Below are positions 13,843 through 27,300 of a stretch of 64,000 bases of DNA, piece by piece; positions within the stretch are counted from its first letter, which is position 1, and every line of letters begins with the position of its first letter. The notes under the pieces are model-generated. The model saw nothing but the letters and a program-made list of their open reading frames with translations. It was not told the DNA's origin and searched no databases. The translations under genes were made by a program, and so were the position numbers. The DNA comes from Spinellus fusiger (taxonomy: Eukaryota; Mucoromycota; Mucoromycetes; Mucorales; Phycomycetaceae). The DNA is taken from NCBI GenBank assembly GCA_025094145.1, contig JALLLS010000044.1, positions 62,001-126,000 on the forward strand, given 5' to 3'.

Positions 13843-14418
13843 ATTGACATTCGTTGCTTGTCTATCTATTATTCCACGTTATGTACTACTATTTCACTCA
13901 TGTATCTTGTCTATGACACGTTGGACAATGGCATGATCAACTCAACTTATAGAAGCTGACAGACTACACCCTATATTTTAAGATATAAGCACATTTACAT
14001 CTAATGCTGAGTCATTTCTTTATAGTTGTACAATTGCACCTTGTACTTTTATATATATTTTATTAGCTCATTGAATCTCCTGTCTCTCATCCTATAGAGT
14101 GTATAGAATTTCATACAATCCATTGAGTGCAGATCACTTGGTGGATAGATATAATGTCACACATTCGCATTTCTTTTTTTTGCATACAAAAGAGTTCACT
14201 GATGAAAAGTATTAAAGTCTATTCTATCTTGTAATGTAAAAAAAAGGAGATGATCCAGCATCTTTCTTGTAATAAAGATTGAATAATAAGAATAAGAAGA
14301 GAAAAGAGAGTGAAGGAGGAATTGGAAGAATGAAAAAAGATGAAATGAAAATAATAAAAATAAAAATAAAAATAAAAATAAAATATGAGAGAGAGAGAGA
14401 AAGTATATCTTCTCCACC

Positions 14419-15563
14419 CTACAATGACTGTGAGGATGGCTTTGTACCAATCCAACTAGGCTTTGCAGCAATGGCTTTGTGAATAGCAGGTCGTTCATTA
14501 GGAGAGCGCTTAAATGTTCGTCCGAGACGATGTACTCTTAAATGGCGTCGCATGTTGCTTTGAACACTAAATTTACGATCACATCCTTCTTCGGGGCAAT
14601 CGAATGGCTTTTCACCGGTGTGTGAGTAGGTATGGATTCTTAAGGAAGAAGGTCTGGAGAATCCCTTGTTACAGTAAGGACAGTGATATTTGTTAGCTGT
14701 CCATTGAGAATCCTCAGTGTCCTGTTGCTGTTGTGTTGGCTGGGATGATGGCGGCAAAGGAGAGTGCTGTTCAGAACCAGCTGAGAAGTCTGAGTAGCAG
14801 CTCATATACTCATCAATGGTTGGAGAATGCGGAGTTGTGTGAGAAAGAGAGGGACTGAGAGGAGCATTGCTAGTGGCAGTGGAGGCAGAGGAAGAAGGAC
14901 AAAGAGAAGGAAGCTCAGAATGGACAGGTAAAAGGTCAAATGTGTTGGTAGAAGCAGCACGGCGGTGGTAGACCGGGTGGAGGGGTGGGAGGTGAGAAGT
15001 GGCAGGAGTGGTAGGAGTGGTAGGAGTAGTAGTAGTAGTAGTGGTGTTGGTGGTGGTGGTAGGACCACGTGGAGTATAGGAGTGGGTGTAGTCTGAATAA
15101 GATCGTGTATGCATGTTCTTTGGCGACCGGTGGAATAGCATGGAAGAAGGCATACAATTCGTATGGATAGAATAGTAAGGGAATTTGGATGGGTGGGCAG
15201 CTTCTCTTAATCGAGGTTCTACTGGGGCAGGTTGATTATTAGAGAGTGATAGTGTCTGCATATGAGAAGGCAAATTAGCCATGGGTATCTCTATCGCTGC
15301 CTGTACAGAAGCGGGTACCAACGGCATTCTAAAGGGATGTTTTTTGTCCGGGAAGTTCAAGGACATGGCAGGAAACACAGACGTCTGGTCAGAAGCATGA
15401 CGACGGTGTCTATGGAGACGCTGTTCTGTTGTGACACATGACAATAAAAAAGGTGAGTTGGTTGCTATGAAAAGTGAGATAGGCCAATGAACTTACCTTT
15501 GGGGATTGTGACATCTTCCAGCAGGTGCTTGATAGAAGGGAGTTTTGGTTTTTCAGTGTGCAT
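14419..15563 (-). CDS. C2H2 zinc-finger transcription factor (two fingers)
   Basis: Two exons: 15563-15497 encodes MHTEKPKLPSIKHLLEDV, and 15425-14419 the rest, giving 357 residues. The short first exon has the LPSIKHLL motif often seen at the start of fungal C2H2 regulators. The middle is Ser/Thr/Pro-rich with a poly-Thr/Pro run. Near the C terminus two classical fingers stand in tandem: CPYCNKGFSRPSSLRIHTYSH (as C-x2-C-x12-H-x3-H), the linker TGEKP, and a second C-x4-C-x12-H-x3-H finger (CPEEGC ... HLRVH). A basic tail follows. It is inferred to be nuclear and sequence-specific; the target is unknown. The intron (15426-15496) has a normal GT-AG pair. Confidence 0.88.
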
Positions 15564-18500
15564 CTTTGAATAATTGACAATAACAGTGGAAGAGCAACAG
15601 TAGAAAACAAAAGGAAAGAAGAAGAAAGAAGAAAGAAAGAAAAAGAATTGACGTTTACAGTGATAAGAGAAGAAGGAGAGCAGTCAATTTAATGGTGATC
15701 AGGACACGTTCAAGTTGAGAAGGCGATGCTGATCGTTTTTATTTACGTGCAACAAATGCCCTTTATTCGTAAGACCAGATATTTATAAATCAGTAGGCGC
15801 CACAACTGTCTGCCCAGAAATGACAAGCTTCTCGTGGGATTCGGGAATTGAATCTTAGGTGACCAGGGGAACCGGTGGATCCCTTTTCATTCTATCTCTT
15901 CGCTCACTAGGCCAAAATAGAGGTGTGCTTTTATGGTTTGGGGTTTTTTGTCTTGTTTTTCAATAGATCGATTGTTTTTATTATTGTTTATTGTTTATTG
16001 TTTAATATTTCATCATAATGATAAACTAAATACTTCACTCTCTTTGGATAGATCAGTCTAAACTATTTAAACTGTCGGATGTGAATCCTTCTGTTCCAGT
16101 GCTCTTCACTCGGAACATCAAATCAGATGGATAATAAGATTCCTCAAGTGTTTACAGTATTTAGTGAACAACAAGCTTCTTACAAACATACTTTTCTTAA
16201 TGACACGTAGGAATGTAATATAAATATAAATATAAATATAAATATAAATATATAAATATAAAAGTGTAGCTATTGGAAATAAGCTGATGTATAGTACAAA
16301 ACAAAGTGTACTCATTAATGAGTGGTGCCATCGAAAGCCCTACTGCATCTCCAAGTCTAATATTTTCAGTTTTTATTTTCTTCCTATTTTCCTATTTCAA
16401 AATAAGAAAGAGAAAAAAGAAAAACTTAAACTGTTTTCTAAGCCTGTAGGTCCAAAATAATATTATTTCCATGGCATTGGTCTTTATCCAGGCAGTGAGT
16501 GTAAACAACTCCTTTGAATCCTGATCGATGGGTTCTTCTGTTTCAAACTAATATAGACACTTTATTGATCTAAACTGAACTATTTCATTAGTAGTAAGAG
16601 GATAAGAAATAAGTTATAACCGTCACTACATTGGATCATAGAATAACAAATATTACCAAGAATAGAAGAGTGACCCTCTTGGAATGATTACCAATGAATG
16701 AGAATATTATTTTAAGAAACTGTTCTCTATTAAAAATAAACTCTCTCTTCGTTATGGCTATGGACAGTTATTTATAAATAAATGAGCTCTAGATGCTCTC
16801 TTATTAGTGGCAGGCAATAGATGGAGAATATTGGATTTCTCTCCATCGGCAATAGATCTACCTTGCATTTATCTTAAGTATTCATCAATCTAATATAAGG
16901 TTTATTAAGCTCCTTCATTCAATGGATAAAACGTGAATAAATAAACATAAAGAGCTAATGGTGCCATGGTAATTGACAAATAAGTAAGCACCAGTTTTGG
17001 CTTTATTAATGCCGCCGAATTGAGCAAATGAAACTCCTTGGCTTGCTCATATATTATTTTGGAGCCAAAAAGAAACTCAAAATGTTGAATCCATTGTCAT
17101 TTGCCAACCAAGTTTATTTGTAATAAAGAAATGTGTAACAGGTTTATATTTTTCAAGAGATGAAGGCCAGATATTGGCCAATACGCTTTCAAATAGAACT
17201 TACTCATATGAAATTACCCTTTAAAAATATAAAGCAGGTGGAAATGAAAATGACACTGCTGCTACTGATTTCCCCATCCTAATAGGCTATTTTTATATAT
17301 TTTTATATTCATTTATCTTAATAGAAGGCTGGGAGAAGAACTCTCTATAGAAAGTGGATTCTACCCTTTGACCTTTTTGTGATGTCCAAGTTAGAGTTTT
17401 CTCCTGACCCCGAACATATGTGTGTAGCTCTTGATTCAATGGATGACAGATGGTTTTCCCGGTGAGAGGGACTTGTGCCAATGACCTCACGTGTATCTTG
17501 TCGTATTCCTTTTTATTCTTTTTCTCCTTTTCCCTTATTCCTCCTCCCTGCCTCTCTTGATCCTACTGATTTTCTTGATCTCTTATGATCTTGTTAATCT
17601 TTTATGATCTTTTTAATCTCGTATGATCTTGTTAATCTCGTATGATCTTGTATCTGATATGAGATCCTACCATTGATCAGTGTCTATTGTTTATTGCTAC
17701 CATGGAAAAAATAATAAAATAAAAATAAAAAAAGACTCTACACTGTGTATCCTACTGTCTTTTTTTATTTTATTTTGCTTCATCTTATTTTATAGTCTCC
17801 ATTAGGAAACAGTTTCTTTTCACTTTCATCATTTAGGTCCCACGCCCTTTTTTCTCTTAACTCTTGGCTCTGTATTACTGTCTTTAGGAACACAATTTCT
17901 ACCAACCCACAGAAATTACAGAAATTTGAACTCCCGCCCCATGTGCTAGTAGTGTATTGAATGCTTATTCTTGTTCTCTTGTTTCTCAACTCTTTTTCTT
18001 CTTATTTTTCTTCTTCTTTCACTTCAATTGGCTTGGGAATTATATATTAAAGTCAACTGTTAAGAGAAAATCTACATTACCACGTGTGAAAGTAGGAAAC
18101 TCCGGTGGTAATGGTGTAATGAGACTACGGGAACTCTGCCCAACCCATAGCAATAACAGCAACCCTACTTTCAATGGCAAAGAGAACCACACTTTAATCC
18201 ATCTATCAATGCAAATTGTTTATAGAAGGGTGATGAGGTGGTTATAGTTTAAATACAAGTATCTATAATAATACACATAATAATAGTGATGGGAAAACAG
18301 AAATAGAAATTGCAATAAATATAATAGTAAATATAAATATAATAGTAAATATAAATATAAAAAGAATATATAAATATAAATATAAATATAAATATAAATA
18401 AAAAAGAAGCCCACGTGTTCTAAAATGGTTATATTTACTATTGTAGTGATAAACATTTATATCACTCGTGTTCCTTTACAACAGTAGCACGGTTAATCGG

Positions 18501-19668
18501 GGATCCTACTCTTATCATCAGGAATACAAAGAAATGGTCTATTCAATGGCATCGTCATTTTCATCCAATGGCTGAGTCTACCTGTCAATAAAGACACTAC
18601 AAGAGAGAGAGAAAGAGAGACAAGTGAGAGAGACAAGTGAGAGATCTGTCTTTCTGGGACTGCCATCATAGAAACAAGGGTCATGGTATGTTCTACTGTA
18701 AGAATAAAGTAATAACTACCAGTTTCCTTTTGTTTTCCTAGTGCTACTACTTCTGCTCTTCTATTTTATCTATTGCTATTGTACACTCTACTATAGACAT
18801 ATGTATCTTAGATTCTAGAACCATCACTCTATGGGCTCTTTTTTCTTTTCTTTTAAATACATATCAATTGAGTTCCTTTATTATGACACGAAAACAGTGA
18901 ATGAATATTATTAAGACAAGGTGGTAAGGATGATAAATTATAAAAAATAAGGAACCAACATTAATAAGGAACCAACATTAATCAATAAAGAATAAACAAG
19001 GAACTCTTCTTTATGCCTTGGAAATGGAATGTGAGTCTTTTATCTTTTGTCTTTTACATCTCTTTCTTTTTTATACTTGATAAATTCAAGAATCATGATA
19101 AAATGACTTGTAGACAGATATAGATAGGGAATAAATGCATAGATTGAATATTAGATGGACAACTCTAGATACACAATCTATAGATTTATAGATCTATATC
19201 GACCTATATCGCCTTGAATTTACATACAATAGAATACAGACCCAATCTCTCACAAGGGCGCTCTTTGAATACAGCCAGAACTTGACAGTGATTGGATCAA
19301 ACCCACTCTTTCTTTACTACCACCCTAATTGTATGAGTAGACCGACCAAAGAATAGACCATTGATTCATCTCTTTAGTTTTTATAATAAACATGGTATTC
19401 TAATGAAACACAGCCTATTTAGAGTCAAATCCACCTTCTCTACTTTCTAGGGCCATCTCTCTCTCTTTCTCTCTCTTTCTCTCTCTTTCCACTGCCTTGT
19501 TCTTTTGAAGGAAGCAATTATGAAGTCGTCTCACTGTCTCTACCCCACCCTAGCCCACAGAATAGAGTGACGTCACCCATAAACAAAGCCGCACAGTACC
19601 CATTGCCTCTTTTTTTTTTGTTTTTTTCACAATTCTCTCTTCTCCCCCACTCTAAACAGTCGATTCCA
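15564..19668. other. Long AT-rich intergenic region, no supported gene
   Basis: I find no gene. The stretch contains AT-rich simple repeats at about 16215-16262 and 18310-18400 (ataaat type), a purine-rich gag-type repeat near 18600-18640, and repeated tatgatcttgttaatct strings at about 17580-17650. A GC-richer patch at 15785-15905 was checked for a tRNA and rejected. The last 300 bases before 19669 are presumably the promoter of the Rieske gene, with pyrimidine-rich tracts. Confidence 0.5.
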
Positions 19669-20724
19669 ATGGCTTCGTTGTCGCGTCACTTTGCGTCTAC
19701 CGTCATCAACCGCTCCTACACCAATGTGCCTGCCTCTGCTACTGGTTTGAAGCATGTCTTCCATGTCGCATCCCGCTCGGAAGAAGAGCAGGCACCCCAG
19801 AGCAAGCCCCTGTTTGGCACTGCCATCAAGCAAAGATCTGCTGGTGGTTTGGTGAATCAGACCTCAGTGAATGGTAACTGCTCTACACCCATAGTTACTC
19901 TTTTCTTTTTTTCTTTTTTCTTTCTTTTTTTTTAAAAAAAAGAAGCAATGAGTTTAAACACACCATCCTTTTCTTTCTACTCTAGTGTCATCTATCAATG
20001 AGTTCCAGTTGCGTCGTAACCACACCACCAGTGTTCCCGACTTCTCAAAGTACAAAAAGAACAACACTGGTGGTGAGACCAGCCGTGCCTTCACTTACAT
20101 GATGGTAGGCACTACAGGTGTGTTGACAGCTGCTGGTGCTCAGGCCACTGTCAGTGACTTTTTGGCCAACATGTCTGCTTCTGCTGATGTGTTGGCTTTG
20201 GCCAAGGCTGAAGTCGATCTTGCTTCCATCCCCGAGGGAAAGAACGTCACTATCAAGTGGAGAGGAAAACCCGTGTTCATCCGTCACCGCACTCAGGATG
20301 AAATTGCAGAGGCTAACAGCATCAACGTTATGGAGTTGCGTGATCCTCAACAGGATGCTGAACGTGTAAAGAAGCCCGAGTGGTTGATCATGTTGGGTGT
20401 CTGCACTCACCTGTAAGTAGAAGAAAGATAGATAGAAAGAAAGGGTGCAAGGTTGACTAAGAGTGAGGGACATGTTGTTGTTGTGTTCTAGGGGTTGTGT
20501 GCCTATTGGTGAAGCTGGTGACTTTGGTGGATGGTACTGCCCTTGCCACGGCTCTCACTACGATATCTCTGGTCGTATTCGCCAAGGTCCTGCTCCTCTT
20601 AACCTTGAAATCCCAGGTAACTACATTCATGCATAGAAGAACGTACTGTGAAGAATACAAGTATACTAATAGAATGGATTGAATAGAATACAGCTTTGTC
20701 GAGGATAAGCTTATCATTGGTTAA
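19669..20724 (+). CDS. RIP1: Rieske iron-sulfur subunit of the cytochrome bc1 complex
   Basis: Catalytic subunit of mitochondrial complex III; it carries the 2Fe-2S cluster that takes electrons from ubiquinol to cytochrome c1. Four exons (19669-19873, 19986-20412, 20492-20616, 20687-20724) give 264 residues. The first 70-80 residues are basic and Ser/Thr-rich, as in a mitochondrial presequence. [20 protein letters not shown] (about 101-120) is the membrane anchor. Cluster motifs are CTHLGC and CPCHGSH: ligands C208, H210, C227, H230, with C213 and C229 as the disulfide pair; an intron splits the first motif. It ends [12 protein letters not shown], as usual. The ATG lies after a pyrimidine-rich leader. 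Confidence 0.97.
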
Positions 20725-21080
20725 GGAATTAACACTCTTTCTTTGTTCATTCCTAGTCAATATTTTTATATATAAAGATGTCGTGTGCCATAGAAGCCAG
20801 TTTGTTAAGAAGGGAGATGTACCTATAGAATGAGAAACATACCTATAGAATGAGAAATGTACCTGTAGAGAGTAAGTGAGGATATTTGCACCCAATGTTC
20901 AGTGGTATATCCCTATGAGTCTAAAAATTCACTCTCGTCATTGAGCTGCCTTTTTATTGGTGTCATGAGGAGAGAGAAAGAGAAAGAGAAAGAGAGCATA
21001 GAATATGACATCATACTTCATTATAAAAATATCCTTTGGGCATTTTTCTTTTTCTTTCACTGTTTCTTTATTCTATAGCA

Positions 21081-21387
21081 ATGATGGTTAATACTATGAG
21101 TGGAAATATGCTTTCATACGGAGGAGGACTGTTGGGTCTTATTGTTCTGGTGTTGGATCTTATTGTCATATTCGAAGTGATCAACTCCAATCGTGATATT
21201 GCTGGTAAACTCGGTTGGTCTCTTCTTGTCTTCTTCTTCCCTGTGGGTGGTATTATTCTTTACTTGTAAGTTAAGAAATGGAAATGCACAGAGAAAGAAG
21301 ATGGGAGGCTCACCCACTTTTATCTTCTTTTATAGCCTGTTTAGCAGTCGTTCCATTCATGCTGCTCACTATAATCCGATCGCCTGA
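21081..21387 (+). CDS. Small two-pass membrane protein, PLDc_N type
   Basis: Two exons (21081-21265 and 21336-21387) give 78 residues starting MMVNTMSGNM. Two hydrophobic helices flank an EVINSNRDIAGKLGWSLLVF loop, followed by FPVGGIILYFLFSSR. This spacing (two helices, a central KLxW, then PxGGIIxY) matches the phospholipase D-nuclease N-terminal (PLDc_N) membrane module found as short stand-alone proteins. No catalytic domain is attached, and the function is unknown. A second ATG immediately follows the first. It lies 357 bp downstream of RIP1 on the same strand. Confidence 0.7.
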
Positions 21388-22399
21388 TTTTTTACTGGAC
21401 ATCAGTATCTACTCTTCCTTTGTACTCAATTGCAAATACACTTATAGTACAAGCTAAATAAAACTATACCTACTTTTGTACATGAGCTGGTGTTTATCTA
21501 TGTAGAGTTGATTTCTATTTTATTCCTTATAGTGTGAGGAATGTACAGTGGTAGAGTTAGTGGGGATGTTGTTTAAGATAATAGTAATGATAATAATACT
21601 TAATACTTAATACTAATAATACTACTAATGATAATGATAATGATAATGATAATAACCTTGTCTTCTCTATCTGCATGATCCTGTCTACTGCAGTCATAAT
21701 CTACTAATACCTACTCATGCATTTATACATGCACACTCTATAGGACCAAGAGACTCTTCCTATCAATAAAATAAGACACACACACGTCCAAGTAGAACTC
21801 TTGTGTGTGTGTGTGTGTGTTCTGAAGACTACAGTAAATGTCTGATTTATAGTCACTCTATACTGTATAATAATAGGTGAGAATCTCTTTCTCTCTCTTC
21901 ATGAGCTAATCTGATGGGTCACACTATTCACCTTTCAAACACCAAATGACCCCGTGATAGGTAGGTATATCTATTTATTGATTGGCTAATAAAAAGGGGT
22001 ATATTTTTACATAATAGTAATAATAACAATTACAATAAGAGCAAGAACAGCAAGTGATAAATAATAATCAACTCTTGCTCAAGTGTTCTACCAACACTTT
22101 CTCTATCACTACACTACACTGTTATTGATATTGCATCATTCAACAATGCCTACACTACCAACAAATAATAAATGCAACAACTCATTATGGTGTTTGTTGT
22201 GTGACGGAATAAAGAAAACAAAACAAAAAGATACAAAGAGATGGAATGGGTTATAAGTATACAAGGGCGTAATAGGAAATAGGAAAAGGATAATGAGTTA
22301 TAAAGGTAAATAAATAGAGTAAAGATATGTGCAAGTGAAAGGGACAAGGACTTCTTCATGTGGGAGATACGACTACCATGTACACTCCACAGGACAGAC
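21388..22399. other. Intergenic region between convergent genes
   Basis: No gene seen. It holds trinucleotide-like aat/gat repeats at about 21585-21650 and a (GT)n run at about 21800-21820. Confidence 0.55.
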
Positions 22400-24330
22400 T
22401 TAAAACAGTCCGTTCTTCATGAGCCTTACTTCAAAGTACTTTGGTGCCTTGCCTACTGAAATCTCCTCCTTCTTTCCAACCTTCTTAGCGGCCACACCCC
22501 CTACACTCTTGAGATAATCCACCACTCGCTTGTGGTGTCCTGCTTTGGCCAGATCAAAGGGAGTTCCCAATTTCCTTGGTACATGGGCATTGACATTGCA
22601 CCCATACTTTTCTACAAAAAGACAGACAACCTCGAGCCTTCCATGGCGTGCTGCCCAGTGAAGAGGCAGTTCTCCAGCATAAGATTCTTGGTGGACAGGC
22701 ACACCACATCCTCCAATGAGATAGGAAACAAGACCCGTATGTCCAGAAGCAGCAGCATAATGCAATGCTGTATTGCCTTGAATAATGAAAATAAGAAATA
22801 GTGAGTTTGCATCAAAACAGATGGCCTCTTTCTTCTTCTCTCTGAAGATGAATTTACCTTGATGGTCTAGTAAGAGACTTAGTTCATTCCGAGTGACTTG
22901 GGTAATGTACTCAATGATGGAGAAATGACACCGTTCAGCAGCAGCATGCAAGACTGTCTTGGCCTTGACACCTTCTCCGCGGGCTGTCAAAAGATTGCCG
23001 CCTGCCTGTACAAGAGTATGAAGTCCCTGGAACCAACCCATAGTAGTAGCAAGATAACAAGGACAGACTTTATCTTCTTCCATGGTAGAAAGAGACATTG
23101 CATTTGGATTGGCTCCTTGCATTAGAAGAAGATCAATGACAGCAGAGTTCTTGAGGACAATCATGGCATGGATCATACCATAACCATGCTGGATACCACG
23201 AGAGGAACGTGTTTGTGTGGCAGTGTTGGGAGATCCACCACGTCGCAGGAAGTTGCTATACCATGATTGGATTGAGTTGGGTTGTATGGGGCATGGCAGG
23301 AGAGGGCTTTCTTCTATTCTTCTATTCTTCTATTGACAATGACAATAATAATAATAAATGCTTACCTAATATTCTTTTCTACTGTGCCATCCATCACTGC
23401 TTTGTTTTTTCTGACAGTTTCCCAGAGTGCATCTGAACCACCAAAAACAAGAGGATCTACACGGTGCTGTTGGATGATCAATTGAGAACTAGACCTTCTT
23501 TTGGAGAGAACGTGGAGAGACACATTGGAAGAAATACCACTGGAGGCTATGGACCCTTTCTTTTGGGATGTCTCAGATGGACCCTGAGAAGACTGCTTTT
23601 CAATTTCAGCCAATGAATTGAGTGGTGTGTCTGGCAGATCACTTGGACCTTGAGTTGTAATGGGTGGGTGTCCACTGATGCCACGAGTGGAAAATCCGGA
23701 GCAGGTAGATGAGGCAGAAGAAAAGGAGGAGGAAGAGGAGAATCTCTCGAAGGTGACTATTTTGGAAGGACATGGAGAGTCATAGGTATATTGTTCAGGT
23801 CCATTGGAATGATAAAGAGATGTAGTGGTAGGACTAGTGGGACTAGTGGGACTGGTAGGACTGGTGGGACTGGTAGGAATAGTGGGACTGGTAGGACTGG
23901 TAGGACTAGTGGGACTGTTAAGATTAGAAAGGTAGAACTGGGGTGTCTTTTTTAGATTGTCATAGGAAACCCCCGAATCAATGGATAAACCTCTCTCTCC
24001 TTCATAGTGAGTCATTTCAGGCACTTCAAGTCGCTTCTTGAAGAATTGCATTTCACGGACTGCCTTTTCATAGCGTCTTTGGTGTTCATTTGTTACTCGC
24101 CAAAGCTCATTATTTTCCCGTTCAAGATGGTCATTGCGCTTTTGTAACTCAATAATGTTCTGCACATGATCCAATGCCATTTGTTGAACATTAACTTGTA
24201 TCGTAGTGCTTAGAGTGTCGTTGTTAATTTGTTGAATTAAATTAATTACTTTTTCATAACTGTTTTCTTTTAGGTTGACTTTTTGAGTGTCTATCGGCAT
24301 TTCGCTATAGGCGATAGCAATCTCTTGCAT
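22400..24330 (-). CDS. Coiled-coil and ankyrin-repeat protein
   Basis: Three exons (24330-23366, 23255-22858, 22776-22400) give 579 residues. The N-terminal 110 or so residues are a predicted coiled coil (ELQKRNDHLERENNELWR). A Ser/Pro/Thr block follows, with an SPT tripeptide tandem repeat and a serine-rich stretch. The C-terminal 260 residues carry about five ankyrin-type repeats: VIDLLLMQGANPNA, the KTVLHAAAERCHFSIIEYI segment, NTALHYAAASGHTGLVSYLI, and ELPLHWAARHGRLEVVCLF, then GTPFDLAKAGHHKRVVDYL. A charged tail follows. It is probably a cytoplasmic scaffold; no ortholog with a known role is recognised. Confidence 0.85.
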
Positions 24331-27300
24331 GAGTTTAGATGGAATAGTGAGTGATTCTAGAATGAAAGAGAGGAGAGAAAGGTGTCTAGGAACAACGCGA
24401 TGGTTGGATAGATGCGATGTGTGTCGAATTGGCCTGGGTTGACTGGTATAAAAGAATGAAATGTAGTGGTGGTGGTGGTATGCCTAAGTAATAAATGTCC
24501 AAAAGAATCACACCCAAATTAAGTTGTTTTTATAATAGACAAGAGAAATAATAGATAAATAAAAATAAAACTAATGCAAAAATAGTAAGAACAGTAAAGA
24601 GGAAATATTGAAAATACTCTGAGATCTTCTTTAAACCTTTGCTTTTCTTAAGCAGATGCTGGACTTTGAATGCAATGCGGTCTCTTAAAATGAGCACTAT
24701 GCCTTTTTAAACATTGTATCATCAAATTGAAAATGAAGATGGGGTAACAGAAGCGCAAAGGGGTTCCTTTCTTTCTCTTTTCAGAGCTGGGATGATTTCA
24801 ATGGCCTATTTACAGTATCTTGCGGAATCATCTGCAATGAGGCCATCTTATCTTACTATGGATTTCATCTACCAGCAGAGAAGAGAGGATAAGATGAGGA
24901 GAGAATAAGATGAACATCATGTACGTAAAATAAAGAGAGCCTAACACTCTTTTCTTTCAAAGTACTCTCATGTTGAATGGTGTGACTTGCTATTATTATT
25001 ATTATTATTATTATTATTAAGTGATAGATCAATGGACATCAGATGAATACAATACTTCTATAAGAGATATCCTTTGTGGAGGTAAAGTCGCATGTGGCAG
25101 ACCCATCCCCTAACAATGTCTTGAATTGTCAGCTGAATTGGACACTGCACCAGGCAAAGTCTATTCATTGTACCTGTACTCATAAAATAACATACACAAG
25201 GATTGTTGAGTGTAACACTCTGCACAAAATGGAAGAGGAGTCTCACTGTTGTGTGACTGTAGAGCAGAATACCAAGTGGTGTAGGATGATAGGGAGAGAG
25301 AGAAACTAAGGAGATATCACAGTAGAGAGGGACCCACCCATTGATTCTTGAGAGTTTTATGAGTCTCATAAGATAGAATCGCATAGATTTCACCATACAA
25401 ATAAATCAGGGCTGTCCTGCGAGTCTCGGTGCAGTGTAATGTAGTGCATAGTACTGGGCTTATAGTAATGACTTTAACAAGTATAGAGTCTAAAAACCAA
25501 CAAATTCTATTCCATGACTCGTGCAAGAGACTGGTAGTGTACACTCCCTTGAACAACAGTAGAGGAATATCAGTAGCCTGCATATCCAGAGGCAATGAGT
25601 TGTCTAGATATTTGCATGTGTATTTGCATTCTTTGTGAAGCTACCGATTTGTATATTTCCTATCTCTAATGGCTTGTGATAGTTGGCCCAGGTATATTGC
25701 TTCTTACTATCTCACACTGAATTTAAAATAATAAATAATACAAGGTGAAAATAGCTTTTCCTTACAAGATGAGAAGATAGACAGAGCTAAAGAAAGTGGT
25801 TAGCTTGTTTTTTTAATTATATTATTTTGGACAACTTGGTTCTAAATAACTCTTTTTGTTTGTAGAGTCTGTAGCTTGCATATCGCGTTCATGGAATGAG
25901 AAGGATGCAATAGAAAAAAAGACATGAGTGTTTTAACATTTCACATGCAAGGCAACTTGAGAGATCACCAGATAAAAATAAACAGGAAATGGGAACAAGG
26001 TAATAACTATGATGCCCAAGACCTATAACATCGCGGGAAACTTCCTTGGAAAGCCTCTGGAAAGCCTCTGGAAATCTTCTGGTAAAAACCCGTAATTCAA
26101 CTCATTAAGAAACTCCAACATTGTGGACTTTCCCTTGGTTTGGGAAAGTAGTTCCTTGATACTTGTTTATGATTATTAGGAAGCTCAAATCTTCAAGTCA
26201 ATGCACAAAGGCATCTGGAAGACTTGTGATATTCAATGCATATCCTTCTCACAAATAAACACATAAAGGTAGAAAGTTAAATTGTGGAGCTTAAATGTCT
26301 CATTTTTCCCGTGGGGATTGGCAAATCAGTGTCACTTTATCGAATTCCAAATAAAGGGAATAGAAATATATCAAACAAGGGTTGACGTTTTAAAAACACA
26401 CACAAAATACACACACACAAATACACCCTCTTTTGATATTGTAAAAAGTTGACTCTTTAACTATACCATTGATTTAGATAGAAAATCAAGGGGTATCCAA
26501 AAAAAAAAAAAGAACTGAACTAAGATAAAAACATAGTAAAATAGCCATCTTTTTGACTGTTTCCTATCAAACTTAGTTTATCCTTTCATAATGCAACACT
26601 TTGTATCACTAGCTTATGCTCAAAGTCTACGTTGAACAAGCAAGTTAGACTTTTGTCCTCTATCACAGAAAATAATATGTAAATAGGGTCAATTGCTTTG
26701 TTCCTTGACCTCCTTTTGGTAATTAGTCTTATGCATACATCGACTGATCTTTAGTGTCGAGGTCTTAATATAAAGTAGTTCACTGATCATTTCTATAATT
26801 GTTGATGGTTGAAGATAGAAGTATCTACTTTGCTCTACATCTTCTTGGATTGCATAAAATATACGTCATGTTCTTAGGAAATTGTCTATCACTTACTTTT
26901 AAATCCATTTAATTGTATATAATCTTATAATAATTTCTGCCTTAATTTCAACAAAAGAGTTCGATCGCTAATGATCAAATCATTTAAAGTTTTTTTAAAT
27001 GATAAAGCTTAAATAAAACTTATGTAAAAAAAAAGAAGCTAGAGTAAGTATCGATTTAGCTATTCAGTGAATATCGATCTATTTATTTATTTTATGTGAT
27101 CAAGTTTATAACGATAGATACACACCATTGTTTATCTCTCTTGTACTATTATGTTTTACATATTTATAAGTTTACATAAAAGTCCATGTTTATGTAATTA
27201 TTTTAATTTTTAATTTTTAAATAAATAAATAGAGTACATCTTTTGTACCCAACATCTATAGCTATTTTTTAATCATTAAAGATATCTCTTTCATTTCAAA

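Larger units (their letters stand above)
11007..14418. other. Intergenic region with simple repeats, no supported gene
   Basis: No conserved coding segment was found. A minus-strand frame at 10981-11214 with a hydrophobic run overlaps the start of the Ytp1-like gene and could be upstream leader sequence, but it is in another frame. Short frames at 11646-11849 and 11918-12193 look random. A (TG)n run sits at about 12118-12140 and an (AC)n run at about 13189-13202. Confidence 0.5.

Noticed and set aside
13629..13847. Poly-leucine open frame of 72 codons
   Set aside because: It is only the translation of the ttattattactc minisatellite.
15785..15905. Possible minus-strand tRNA: box-A-like tggcctagtgag and box-B-like gattcaattcc
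   Set aside because: No D-stem, T-stem/loop phase or 7-bp acceptor pairing can be formed around them.
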